52,644 nucleotides of DNA from JAHEJB01 sp041748175 (GTDB taxonomy: Bacteria; Bacteroidota; Rhodothermia; Rhodothermales; Rubricoccaceae), in the NCBI GenBank assembly GCA_041748175.1, contig JBGTDU010000058.1, forward strand, positions 1 to 52,644. Reading direction: 5' to 3'. How positions within the stretch are numbered: position 1 is the stretch's first letter; each line of letters begins with the position of its first letter. This document shows positions 18,085 through 25,855 of this stretch, in pieces. Position numbers and translations under genes: made by a program. The notes beneath the pieces were generated by a model. The model was not told where the DNA came from, did not search any database, and saw only the letters and a list, made by a program, of their open reading frames with translations.

Positions 18085-18498
18085 CACCGCGCGGGGCGGA
18101 TGAAACACCTCAGATCCTGTATTCCTGGCATGAAGGGATGTGTGCCAAGTCACATAAAGACTCCGCGAGGCACCCTTCGAATGATTGGTGGGCTTCTCGG
18201 GAACGAACGATACCAATGACAGCGCCAACTCAAGCAGATTGACCTGCCGATCAGAGACCGGGATAGGGTTGACGCCGCCGTGGGTGTGGTCCTCTCCGTG
18301 AACGTGCCCCTCGGATACCGCGCGAAGGTAGCATTTGCCGTTGCACTTCAACTCCGGCTGATCCCGGTTGACGCAAAGGTGCTCCGCGATGTAGTCACGG
18401 CGCAACTCGAACGCCGTCTGCAAAAGCAGCAGGCTCTGGGTGCTCAATCCTAAACCGAGCACAACGAACAGGCGCAATGCGGAGCGAAGAGTTTCCAT
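18082..18498 (-). CDS. Small membrane protein with CNGKC motif, TonB-receptor partner
   Basis: A 138-residue protein with one N-terminal membrane helix (about 10-30), then YIAEHLCVNRDQPELKCNGKCYL, with C42, C52 and C56. It continues into a His-rich stretch (HVHGEDHTHGG, about 65-75). Short proteins with a Cys..ELxCNGKCYL signature are common in Bacteroidota next to TonB receptors; their function is not established. The start at ATG 18498 places the helix at the N-terminus. It probably heads an operon with the TonB receptor and CPCC lipoprotein. Cys and His clusters suggest transition-metal binding; this is inference. Confidence 0.7.
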   Translation of the reverse strand: METLRSALRLFVVLGLGLSTQSLLLLQTAFELRRDYIAEHLCVNRDQPELKCNGKCYLRAVSEGHVHGEDHTHGGVNPIPVSDRQVNLLELALSLVSFVPEKPTNHSKGASRSLYVTWHTSLHARNTGSEVFHPPRAV

Positions 18499-19011
18499 GG
18501 TACGGCCGCGCTTTCGATCGGCTCGACGCAAGGTATGCGCGGGCTAACTATTTAGCAATGGACTTTGGCGCTGTAAGGCCCACAGTTATTGGTGAAGAGG
18601 ATGCCGATCCTGGTCCTCGATGTCGAGCCGGGTTCGAAAGGCCGTTTAGGCCTGACGAACGATATTACGACGTTCGGAAACAGCACCCGACTCGCTTCTC
18701 CCCGGAACAGGGTTCCCGCGTAGTTCGACCCAAATTACCATGCTGGTGATTCCGTCTACGTTTGTCCTGCGATCCACATTTGGTTCCGGCAGCTGAAATC
18801 AGGCCGGCAAGTAATAGCTTCCCCGCGCTGCCAACCCCTGCCGTTCATGAAGTCAACTCTCTCGGAGGCGCCGAGGCGTTTTCGCGACACGTCAGAAGCA
18901 TGCGACCCGACGGCCCCGGTTTGGCCTCAACAGCCTCGCATCAATCAGCCAGGCGCTTGCGCGAAATAGTCACTTTTTACTACGTTCCTCTATAACCAAC
19001 TTTCAAGAACC
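18499..19011. other. 513-nt divergent intergenic region
   Basis: This separates the minus-strand CNGKC/TonB operon from the plus-strand DUF1579 gene and must hold both promoters. Open frames of 77-90 codons occur but their translations look random. I could not find a convincing TTTG/TAnnTTTG pair, tRNA, or regulator box by eye. Base composition is close to that of the flanks. Confidence 0.5.
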
Positions 19012-19575
19012 ATGCGAACCACCCTCCTCCTTCTTCTAACATTCTGCCTCGTGGCCCCACTGGCTTCGGCGCAAGACGAATTCGACATGGCTGCCATGAT
19101 GGAGATGATAGCACCCGATGAACACCATGTATTTCTGCGGGCGTTCGTCGGGGACTGGTACTACCACTCCTTCATGTGGATGGCACCGGATGCTCCACCC
19201 GTGCAAACGCTCGGCGAGGCTTCACTCTCTATGGATCTTGACGGACGATATTTGGTGGGCGTCCACACAGGCAATTTTATGGGGATGCCCTTCGAGGGCC
19301 GCGGGACGACTGGGTACGATAAGGTGTCGGGCAAATACGTCTTGTCGTGGGTCGACAATATCGGGACCAGCATTATGCTCTTCGAAGGGCAGGTTGAGGA
19401 CGGCAAACTCGTCGTTGAATCCGACTTACTCAACCCAACGACAGGCACCAACGAAGTACACAAGATGGTCCAGTGGGCAGACGGGGAGACATACACGATG
19501 GAGTACTACACAACGCCTGAAGGTGGCGACGAAACGCTTTCGATGCGGATCATTTCGACCCGCGTCGAGGATTGA
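19012..19575 (+). CDS. Secreted DUF1579-family protein
   Basis: A 187-residue protein with a signal peptide (MRTTLLLLLTFCLVAPLASA). The DUF1579 pattern follows: FVGDWYYHSFMWM, ARRAY of short beta strands through GRGTTGYDKVSGKYVLSWVD, and TYTMEYYTTPEGGDETLSMRIISTRV. The fold is expected to be a lipocalin-like barrel; the function is not known. It lies 76 nt ahead of dinB on the same strand, with no clear functional link. Confidence 0.72.
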   Translation: MRTTLLLLLTFCLVAPLASAQDEFDMAAMMEMIAPDEHHVFLRAFVGDWYYHSFMWMAPDAPPVQTLGEASLSMDLDGRYLVGVHTGNFMGMPFEGRGTTGYDKVSGKYVLSWVDNIGTSIMLFEGQVEDGKLVVESDLLNPTTGTNEVHKMVQWADGETYTMEYYTTPEGGDETLSMRIISTRVED

Positions 19576-19651
19576 GCTTTCGCTCCGAATCGAACGCCCC
19601 GTCCTTCCCGACTCGTCTGGAGAGAGGTCGGAGTGAGGGGACTGCAAACCA

Positions 19652-20734
19652 ATGCGCCGCATCCTCCACATCGACCTCGACGCGTTCTTTGCCTCGGTGG
19701 AGCAGCGCGACAATCCGGAGTTGATGGGTAGGCCGGTCGCCGTTGGTGGGGTTGAGCGCGGCGTCGTCGCCGCGGCGAGTTACGAGGCTCGCGCGTTCGG
19801 CATTCACAGTGCGATGCCCATGAAAACGGCGATGAAGCGCTGCCGCGACCTCGTTGTTGTGAAGCCGCGCTTTGATGCCTACCGCGAGGCCAGCCAATCC
19901 GTTCGCGAGATTTTCCAGAAGTACACGAGCCTCATCGAACCCGTCTCCATCGACGAAGCCTATCTGGATGTGACGGCCTCCGTAGACGACAAAACCACCG
20001 CCACGGGCATCGCAGAGGCCATCCGGGCCGACATCAAAGGCGAGTTAGGCCTGACGGCCTCGGCAGGCGTTTCGTTCAACAAGTTCCTCGCCAAGGTGGC
20101 GTCAGACCACAACAAACCGGATGGACTGACGGTCGTGCGACCGGACAACGCCGCGGCCTTCCTTGCCGCGCTGCCCATCGAACGGTTCCGTGGCGTTGGC
20201 GCGAAGACCGCGCCGCGTCTCCGTGAACTGGGTATTACAGACGGCGCGAGCCTGCTCTTATGGGAAAAAGAGTACCTCGAAAAACACTTCGGCAAGTTTG
20301 GGCGCGCGCTCTATCGCATGGCGCGCGGAAACGACGAGCGGCCCGTGCAGACCCACTACGAGCGCAAGTCGGTCGGTGCCGAGCGCACCTTCTTCGACGA
20401 TTTAACCGACGCCAACGAAATGGAGGCCGGACTCGAACCCCTTGCCGAACGAGTAGCCCGCTACATGGCCAAGCGCGACCTCCACGCACGCACCATCACA
20501 TTGAAGATCAAGAGCAACGCGTTCGTCACGAAGACGCGCCGCACTACCGTGTCGGAGTCGATTCAGAGTGAATCCGAAATCCTGGAGACGGCCATCCACC
20601 TCCTCCGCCGCGACGTGCCCGATTACCCGGTGCGGTTGCTGGGCGTGACGGCGTCGAATTTTGGAACTCAGGAAACGATGCCGACAGCAGCACAACTAGA
20701 TCTGGAGTTGGCTGAGGAAACAATGCTCCTGTAG
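19652..20734 (+). CDS. dinB: DNA polymerase IV (Y family, translesion)
   Basis: Error-prone polymerase that copies past DNA lesions. The 360-residue length is normal. Palm motif HIDLDAFFASVEQ has metal ligand D8, and VSIDEAYLDV supplies D101 and E102. The helix-hairpin-helix region FRGVGAKTAPRLRELGI and the little-finger domain with RKSVGAERTFFDDLTD follow. The C-terminus QLDLELAEETMLL resembles a sliding-clamp-binding peptide in weakened form. No LexA-type box was evident upstream. Confidence 0.93.
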   Translation: MRRILHIDLDAFFASVEQRDNPELMGRPVAVGGVERGVVAAASYEARAFGIHSAMPMKTAMKRCRDLVVVKPRFDAYREASQSVREIFQKYTSLIEPVSIDEAYLDVTASVDDKTTATGIAEAIRADIKGELGLTASAGVSFNKFLAKVASDHNKPDGLTVVRPDNAAAFLAALPIERFRGVGAKTAPRLRELGITDGASLLLWEKEYLEKHFGKFGRALYRMARGNDERPVQTHYERKSVGAERTFFDDLTDANEMEAGLEPLAERVARYMAKRDLHARTITLKIKSNAFVTKTRRTTVSESIQSESEILETAIHLLRRDVPDYPVRLLGVTASNFGTQETMPTAAQLDLELAEETMLL

Positions 20735-20808
20735 GGACGAGATATATTTCGTCCTGAACGGGCGTGATATTTCTCGTCCTGTACGGGCGTGATGCATCAC
20801 GCCCGTAC
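20731..20808 (+). repeat. REP-like cluster: GTAG hairpin, 25-nt direct repeat and 28-nt perfect palindrome
   Basis: The cluster starts within the dinB stop (GTAG at 20731) with a hairpin ggacga...tcgtcc at 20735-20755. Two 25-nt direct copies lie at 20741-20765 and 20766-20790. A perfect 28-nt palindrome at 20781-20808 closes it. It sits between convergent genes and could also stop transcription from both sides. Confidence 0.65.
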
Positions 20809-20818
20809 GTCGCCGCCG

Positions 20819-22528
20819 TTACCCTCCAGCCCTCACCATCTCCGCCAGCGCCCTCGCAACCGCCAACGTGTGGTCTCCCTCGCGCTCGTGGCTATTGCTG
20901 CATAGGAAAAACGTGGTTTCCGCTACATCGGAATACATGCAGAAGAATCCTCGATCTGTTCCTCCCGCGAGCAACTGGTTGAGGAAGAATGTTTCCTTCG
21001 ACCCCTCCGACAATCCTCCATCACAGATAAACTCAACGAAACGACGGAGGTCGCTGGGGTTTGATACCATCCCGCCGCTTCCCATCACCAGCCACGAGGC
21101 CGGGCCCCAGAATAGCGGAATATTGATCCGACCAACGTTGGACGAACCGTAGCCGACAGCGTAGTCGTCTTCTGAAAAACCGACATCGCCATAGAATCCC
21201 GTGCGTGTCATTCCAGCAGGCTCGAAAAATTGCTCCGACAGGAAGTCGCCGTACGACGCGCCGGAAACGAGTTCAACGATTGCCGCCATCAGACCAAAGG
21301 CGGAGTGGGAGTGGGCTTGCTCTGTGCCGGGTTCAAAGAGCAACGGCTGACTCAACATGCGGCGAATCGCTTCCTCGCGGTCGATGTAGGACAGATCGTA
21401 ATCTTCGTCAACACCGGGGATGTGGTGGAAGTTGGGCAATCCTGAGCGGCCCGTCATCAATTGGTCGATCGTGATTCCTGCCTTGTCGGTTGGCGTGTCG
21501 GAGATGTAGCGGCTGATCGGATCATCCAGTGAAAGGGCACCCGTGTCGACAAGTTTGAGCACGGCTGCGCGCGTAAAATCAATCGGCGTGGAACCGATGT
21601 CGAATATGGTTTCGCTTGTGTTGGGAAGGTCCTCGGCTCGGTTTGCCAATCCGAATCCACGATCCAGAACCACGTCGCCGTCCCGCAAAACCAGAACCGC
21701 TCCAGCGAAGCCTGCGGCCTCTTCCTCAGCCAGTCGACCTTCGAGGTTGCCCCAACCAATCGGCTCGACCTGCATGCCCTCGGCATCCTCGATGTCCGTT
21801 TCAAGCTTCAGACTGGTAATAAAATGCGGGGACTGATCATCTATCTGAATGAGTACATCGGCATTCTGCGCGCCGCGGAACCCGACTCGGATGCCCTCCG
21901 GCGAACCCTCGATTGAAATTCCGCCCGCCGTCGCAGCAATGCCGTGTATATCGCGAAGGAGCTGCATGAGTTGATCAGACCTGAGCGAGGCTCTGAAATT
22001 CGGTGCGAGGTGCTCTTCGGCAAACGCCTTCAGCGCTTCGTCGCTGGATGCCCGCCCGAGGCCCTCGACAGCCTGAACGCGCCGTTCTATTTCTGGGCCT
22101 GGTCCGCCAATCCGCTGCGAAAGGATCGCGATGGAAGAAATGAGGCCAGCGGACCCATCAACAAACTCAACACCGATATCCGTAGAGGTGACGCCGCCGT
22201 ACTTCATGCGCACACCGGTTGGAGTTCGCTCAACGTCCAGCCCGTCGGCGTTGGCAACGATAGCGCTGAGATCTGCGAGGTGCTCCAGCATCGCGTCTTC
22301 ACCGATCGACGCCACGTAGTCGGGCTCGAGATGGTCCTCAATGAACGAGCGACGTGCCTCGTTGTCCTGGGTATGGAGAACTGCCTCGACCGCCCGAATG
22401 GCCTGCATTTCGGCAGATTGTCCGCCATCTTGTGCCCGCGTGGCCGGGGCAATTAGAACGGCAACGGAGAAGCTTGCAACGAATGTTGCGGCGATGAACA
22501 ATGTTAAACGAGTAGCAGGTGAGGACAT
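20819..22528 (-). CDS. Secreted serine-hydrolase-like protein with altered catalytic motifs and duplicated N-terminal module
   Basis: A 569-residue protein with a signal peptide. Residues about 45-145 and 150-245 are two copies of one alpha/beta module: compare EDHLEPDYVASI with EEHLAPNFRASL, and TPTGVRMKYGG with SPEGIRVGFRG. Residues about 262-569 have the class C beta-lactamase/esterase fold (FAGAVLVLRDGDVVLDRGFG, GMTRTGFYG). The usual S-x-x-K is S313-T-P-I316, and the usual Y-x-N is H406-S-H408, so the general-base Lys and the Tyr are missing. It is probably not a classical serine hydrolase; binding or altered chemistry is possible. It is divergent from the SnoaL-like gene. Confidence 0.8.
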   Translation of the reverse strand: MSSPATRLTLFIAATFVASFSVAVLIAPATRAQDGGQSAEMQAIRAVEAVLHTQDNEARRSFIEDHLEPDYVASIGEDAMLEHLADLSAIVANADGLDVERTPTGVRMKYGGVTSTDIGVEFVDGSAGLISSIAILSQRIGGPGPEIERRVQAVEGLGRASSDEALKAFAEEHLAPNFRASLRSDQLMQLLRDIHGIAATAGGISIEGSPEGIRVGFRGAQNADVLIQIDDQSPHFITSLKLETDIEDAEGMQVEPIGWGNLEGRLAEEEAAGFAGAVLVLRDGDVVLDRGFGLANRAEDLPNTSETIFDIGSTPIDFTRAAVLKLVDTGALSLDDPISRYISDTPTDKAGITIDQLMTGRSGLPNFHHIPGVDEDYDLSYIDREEAIRRMLSQPLLFEPGTEQAHSHSAFGLMAAIVELVSGASYGDFLSEQFFEPAGMTRTGFYGDVGFSEDDYAVGYGSSNVGRINIPLFWGPASWLVMGSGGMVSNPSDLRRFVEFICDGGLSEGSKETFFLNQLLAGGTDRGFFCMYSDVAETTFFLCSNSHEREGDHTLAVARALAEMVRAGG

Positions 22529-22633
22529 TGGAAATCAAGGTTTGGGATGGTGGGAGAACGCCGCGAGGAAAATCCTATTGCTCGACCTACCTTCCGCTTC
22601 CGCGCTTCTCCAAGAAATCAAACCTGGCTTTCC

Positions 22634-23068
22634 ATGCCCCGCCTCCTTTATCTCTCCCTGATCGTCGCTGCCCTTGCACTTCAGTCGGCATTTGCCCAGG
22701 CCGACTCCCCCGAGACCATCATCGCCGACGCTATGCAGGGTTCAGCCGAGGCATGGAACAACGCCGACATCAACGGCCACGTGGCGATCTACGCGGACTC
22801 GGCGGCTTTCATGACGGGTAGCGGCCCGGCAATCGGGCGCGAGCGGACGGCAGAGCTTCTCGAACGGTCCTATTTCCAGAACGGCGCGCCCGCGCAACAG
22901 CTTAGGTTTGAGCGGCTCACCGTGACGATGCTCGGCGACGACCACGCGATGGCCGTCGGCCATTTCATTCTCAGCGGAGGTGGGCTGGACGACAACATGG
23001 GCTGGTTCACAACAATCTGGGAACGAACCGAGCAGGGCTGGAGGATCATCCACGATCATTCCAGTTGA
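22634..23068 (+). CDS. Secreted SnoaL-like/DUF4440-type protein
   Basis: A 144-residue protein with signal peptide MPRLLYLSLIVAALALQSAF, then an NTF2-like alpha+beta cone: AEAWNNADINGHVAIYADSA, FMTGSGPAIGRERTAELLER and a C-terminal WERTEQGWRIIHDHSS, the common ending of DUF4440/SgcJ-type proteins. ATG at 22634 is chosen because it opens the leader. Function is unknown; the fold serves hydrolases, isomerases and binding proteins alike. Confidence 0.75.
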   Translation: MPRLLYLSLIVAALALQSAFAQADSPETIIADAMQGSAEAWNNADINGHVAIYADSAAFMTGSGPAIGRERTAELLERSYFQNGAPAQQLRFERLTVTMLGDDHAMAVGHFILSGGGLDDNMGWFTTIWERTEQGWRIIHDHSS

Positions 23069-23093
23069 GCGCGGGGGACGCCACGCCCTGCCC

Positions 23094-23906
23094 TCACCGA
23101 AGCGGCATTCGCAGCAGTCCCTTCAATGTCTTGTCCTCCGGCGTGTCGAACTCATCCTGGCCGAACTCAATCTTGTCGAGGTTCGCACGGAAACGGAAAC
23201 TCCGGAAGACACGATCCCAGATGGAGAGAAAAGCGCTGTAGTTAGAGTCGGTCTCGGGGCGCAAGCGCGAGTGATGCACCTTGTGCATCGCGGGCGTGAC
23301 AATGAACAGCCGGAGCAGGCGGTCGAGTCTCGGTGGAAGGGCGAGGTTGGCGTGGTGGAACTGCACGACGGCAAACATCATCGTCTCGTAGAGGATCAGC
23401 TCCCACGCATACACGCCGACGAGAACGATCAACGGAATTCGCAGGACGGACGAGAAGACGATTTCGCCGAAATGGAATCGCCCGGCGGTGGTGACGTCCA
23501 TCGTGGCATCCGCATGATGGACGCGGTGGAAGCGCCAAAGAAATGGAATGCGGTGATTGAGCCGATGCCACGAGTACGTCCATGCGTCGAGCAAAATGAT
23601 GGCACCGATAGCATGCAACCAGGAGGGTTTTCCCCGAGAAGCCGCAATGAGGTTCATCAGCCCGAGGTTGTTCGCCGCCGCCCATTCCGATGCCGTCACC
23701 CAGAGCCCGGCAAAGACGAACGCCACGACAATTCCGTTGATCGCCGCGAGCGCCAGGTTTCTGACCAGGTGCGCGGTCCACGTGCGCCGAGACCCCCTAA
23801 CAAGATCGACGAACGGATGGGCATACTCCAGAAGAAGAAGCACTGCCAACCCTGCGATGGCTGCGCCACCTTGAATACTCAAAAGCAAGTTGACCAGAGC
23901 GCCCAT
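23094..23906 (-). CDS. Sterol desaturase / fatty acid hydroxylase family membrane protein
   Basis: A 270-residue integral membrane di-iron oxidoreductase. The three histidine clusters of the superfamily are present: HRLNH (HxxxH), FHRVHHAD (HxxHH) and MHKVHHS (HxxHH), separated by hydrophobic segments. About four membrane helices are visible (GAAIAGLAVLLLL, AAINGIVVAFVFAGLWV and others). Substrate could be a fatty acid, carotenoid or hopanoid; the sequence does not decide. It is convergent with the SnoaL-like gene and lies just outside the proposed tRNA island. Confidence 0.87.
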   Translation of the reverse strand: MGALVNLLLSIQGGAAIAGLAVLLLLEYAHPFVDLVRGSRRTWTAHLVRNLALAAINGIVVAFVFAGLWVTASEWAAANNLGLMNLIAASRGKPSWLHAIGAIILLDAWTYSWHRLNHRIPFLWRFHRVHHADATMDVTTAGRFHFGEIVFSSVLRIPLIVLVGVYAWELILYETMMFAVVQFHHANLALPPRLDRLLRLFIVTPAMHKVHHSRLRPETDSNYSAFLSIWDRVFRSFRFRANLDKIEFGQDEFDTPEDKTLKGLLRMPLR

Positions 23907-23975
23907 TATTCGACGGACCTATCCGCGCTTACCCTACAAAAATACTCCGAACGCGGTCGGCAAGCGGGCGGGGAA

Positions 23976-24003
23976 CTGAGCCAACGACCGGACTCGAGCC
24001 AGT
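23976..24003 (-). repeat. Copy of tRNA-Thr 3' end, candidate distal attachment site
   Basis: Positions 23976-23997 match 25503-25524 over 22 consecutive bases, and 28 of 31 bases match over the wider stretch. The duplicated part is the T-arm and acceptor 3' strand of the tRNA-Thr gene at 25506-25578, in the same orientation. An intact tRNA at one end and its 3' piece at the other is the usual signature of site-specific integration. Confidence 0.7.
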
Positions 24004-24019
24004 GATAGATGGTCGACCC

Positions 24020-24304
24020 CTACGCGGCCTCGGCTAGTGCCTCCGGCGCCACCTCGACGCGCACCACGGTAAATCCGCACGCTTCCGCAAGGGAAATAGC
24101 TTGTCGCATGATGCTCTCGAGAGGCGGACTTGACTCTGCCATGAGGTCGTCCGAGCCAGCAATGCACGAAATCAACGGGGTGCCCGATGAAATTCCTGGC
24201 GTGATCGTAAATCCTGCGGGGTCGAATGCTTCGAAGAGTTTATCCAGGTCGGCGTCGCAGGTCGGATCCCGGTCGACAATCAGATCATAATCGAACGCAG
24301 TCAT
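24020..24304 (-). CDS. Hypothetical protein within tRNA-bounded segment
   Basis: A 94-residue protein starting MTAFDYDLIVDRDPTCDADL. It has an alternating beta/alpha pattern (DYDLIVDRD, DADLDKLFEAFD, SIMRQAISLAEACGFTVVRVEV). I recall longer proteins of similar layout that continue into a helix-turn-helix after a VVRVE-like strand; if related, this copy lacks that part. It stops 17 nt from the tRNA 3'-end copy, so truncation at the island edge is possible. ATG at 24304 was preferred to 24334. Function unknown. Confidence 0.5.
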   Translation of the reverse strand: MTAFDYDLIVDRDPTCDADLDKLFEAFDPAGFTITPGISSGTPLISCIAGSDDLMAESSPPLESIMRQAISLAEACGFTVVRVEVAPEALAEAA

Positions 24305-24527
24305 GATCGGGGGGTCGCTTAGGCGTGGGAGCAACGATCCACGGCTCTACGAAGGTCTCGGGCATGCGCTTCGGCACTCCGAGGGGTCGAATAGACACCC
24401 CGGTGGCAGCCACCGGTTCCACCGGGACAAAGTATGGAGCCCCAGTTGTGGGCACGGGGATCCGGCGCAGCACGCCGTTTCCATATGTCTTGGAGGCTGT
24501 CGATCTATTCCAGCCAATTGAGATCAT
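24285..24527 (-). CDS. Possible small hypothetical protein linking two island genes
   Basis: An 80-codon Pro/Val-rich frame (VLRRIPVPTTGAPYFVPVEP). Its ATG overlaps the TGA of the pentapeptide gene as ATGA, and its stop overlaps the start of the next hypothetical by 20 nt. This packing is operon-like and is the main reason to list it. No family is recognised and composition alone does not prove coding. Confidence 0.3.
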   Translation of the reverse strand: MISIGWNRSTASKTYGNGVLRRIPVPTTGAPYFVPVEPVAATGVSIRPLGVPKRMPETFVEPWIVAPTPKRPPDHDCVRL

Positions 24528-25318
24528 TGGTTGTTGCTGAGATGGTCCCGATAAGCCTCTCGGCGCTTACCATCATTACACAAAAGGATCGCATCTAGTT
24601 CCATATCTATTAGAATACATCCATGAGACGTATAATTGAAGTTTACAGGAAACTGCGTGCTTGGTGTGCACCATGCATTTTTGAAATTGTTGTCATCTAT
24701 GACGCCACAAATATCATTGAACTCTGCTCTGGTCAGATCAGCTTCTCTCAGGTCAACATGAAATAATTCCGCCCCCTTAAAGTTCACCCAATATAGATTA
24801 GCCTCGCGCAAATCTGAATCCCGAATAGACGCGTCGCCCAAGTATGCCTCCGCTAAGTTCGCTCGCATCAAAATCGTTCCTTGGAGCATAGCCCCTTGAA
24901 GGTCGCAAGACTGCAAGTTGGCTTCGATTAGCGTAGTCTTGCGCAGACTAGCATTCCTCAAGAATGCTCCATTCAAATCGGCCCAAGCCAGATTGGCAGC
25001 CTCGAGATTGGCATTGCTAAGATCGGCGTCCGACATTCTAGCTCCGACTAGATGAGCACCTCGCAGATCCGCATCGCGAAGGTGCGCCTCTGCAAGATTG
25101 GCACGGCTTAGGTCTGCATCTCGAAGATTCGCCCCCGTCAAATTGCAGCCACTGAGAATGGCGTCAGTCATGTAAGCCCCCCTCAGATTTGCACCTCTAA
25201 GATATGCTCCGGACAAATTAGCGCCTGTAAGAAACGCTCCACTCAGGTTCGCCCCACCCAGATCGGCCTGCCTTAAGTCAGCGCCCGGCTTAAGTTTTTT
25301 GGAACGCCACCTTAGCAC
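24524..25318 (-). CDS. Pentapeptide-repeat protein
   Basis: A 264-residue protein. About residues 10-205 are nearly continuous A(D/N)Lxx pentapeptides (GADLRQADLGGANLSGAFLT and onward), forming a right-handed quadrilateral beta-helix. A non-repeat C-terminal tail follows (about 206-264) with three cysteines. It starts with GTG at 25318. Some family members mimic DNA and protect gyrase from quinolones or toxins, but most have no known role. The DNA is visibly AT-richer than its flanks and lies between the tRNA-Thr gene and its 3'-end copy, consistent with horizontal transfer. Confidence 0.88.
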   Translation of the reverse strand: MLRWRSKKLKPGADLRQADLGGANLSGAFLTGANLSGAYLRGANLRGAYMTDAILSGCNLTGANLRDADLSRANLAEAHLRDADLRGAHLVGARMSDADLSNANLEAANLAWADLNGAFLRNASLRKTTLIEANLQSCDLQGAMLQGTILMRANLAEAYLGDASIRDSDLREANLYWVNFKGAELFHVDLREADLTRAEFNDICGVIDDNNFKNAWCTPSTQFPVNFNYTSHGCILIDMELDAILLCNDGKRREAYRDHLSNNQ

Positions 25319-25505
25319 AATGCCCCCGTCGAGACCGTACGTCCTGATCCTCCATGATACACCGATTTATACATCTTTCGTTGGTAGCCCAGCCTGATAC
25401 CACCGCGGCGGCGCACTCGCGATTTTACAGCCTCTGCTTCTCTAGAATGCATGGATCTTTGGTATTGATTTCACCGCTCTCGTCCAAATGAGCCGCCAAA
25501 ATCTG

Positions 25506-25578
25506 AGCCAACGACCGGACTCGAACCGGTGACCTGTTCATTACGAATGAACTGCTCTACCAACTGAGCTACGTTGGC
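25506..25578 (-). tRNA. tRNA-Thr (anticodon CGU)
   Basis: On the minus strand a complete cloverleaf of 73 nt can be drawn. Acceptor GCCAACG pairs with CGTTGGC; the D-arm is GCTC AGTTGGTA GAGC; the anticodon stem GTTCA/TGAAC encloses TTCGTAA with anticodon CGT; the T-arm ACCGG TTCGAGT CCGGT follows. The discriminator is T and CCA is not encoded. The anticodon reads ACG (Thr). The 3' end faces the pentapeptide segment, and a partial copy of that 3' end recurs at 23976-24003. Confidence 0.95.
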
Positions 25579-25651
25579 GGTAGAGCAGAAACCTACGCTC
25601 AATCCAGCGGCGCGCGCCAGATCGAGCCGGGGAAAACGTGTGAAACGAGGC

Positions 25652-25792
25652 TTACTCGACCGTCCGTGGCGCTATATCCGTTGCCGTCGCATCGGCTTCA
25701 GGCGAGGTGATGTAGGGGCCACCACAGTTGCACGCAGGAATGCTGCCGATCAGGATGAGGGTGAAGAGCAAGAGCGCGATGCGAAGTCGCAT
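25652..25792 (-). CDS. Small lipoprotein (46 residues)
   Basis: The ATG at 25792 opens a clear lipoprotein leader, MRLRIALLLFTLILIGSIPA followed by Cys21 and NCGGPYITSPEADATATD. It is short with no recognised domain. It lies between the tRNA and the M42 peptidase gene on the same strand, 63 nt downstream of the peptidase stop. Function unknown. Confidence 0.55.
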   Translation of the reverse strand: MRLRIALLLFTLILIGSIPACNCGGPYITSPEADATATDIAPRTVE

Positions 25793-25855
25793 GGAATCGT
25801 CCGGTTTAGGAATGGGCTCCATGTTAGGGATGTTGCCGTTAAGAATCAATAACAG

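Noticed and set aside
18477..18995. Two plus-strand frames of 77-90 codons in the 18.5-19.0 kb gap
   Set aside because: Random-looking translations, no ribosome site, and one overlaps the CNGKC gene start.
23934..24019. Helix-turn-helix-like continuation (STIYHWLESGRW) after the stop of the 94-residue hypothetical
   Set aside because: It is read from the tRNA-Thr 3'-end copy behind a stop codon, so the resemblance is most likely chance.
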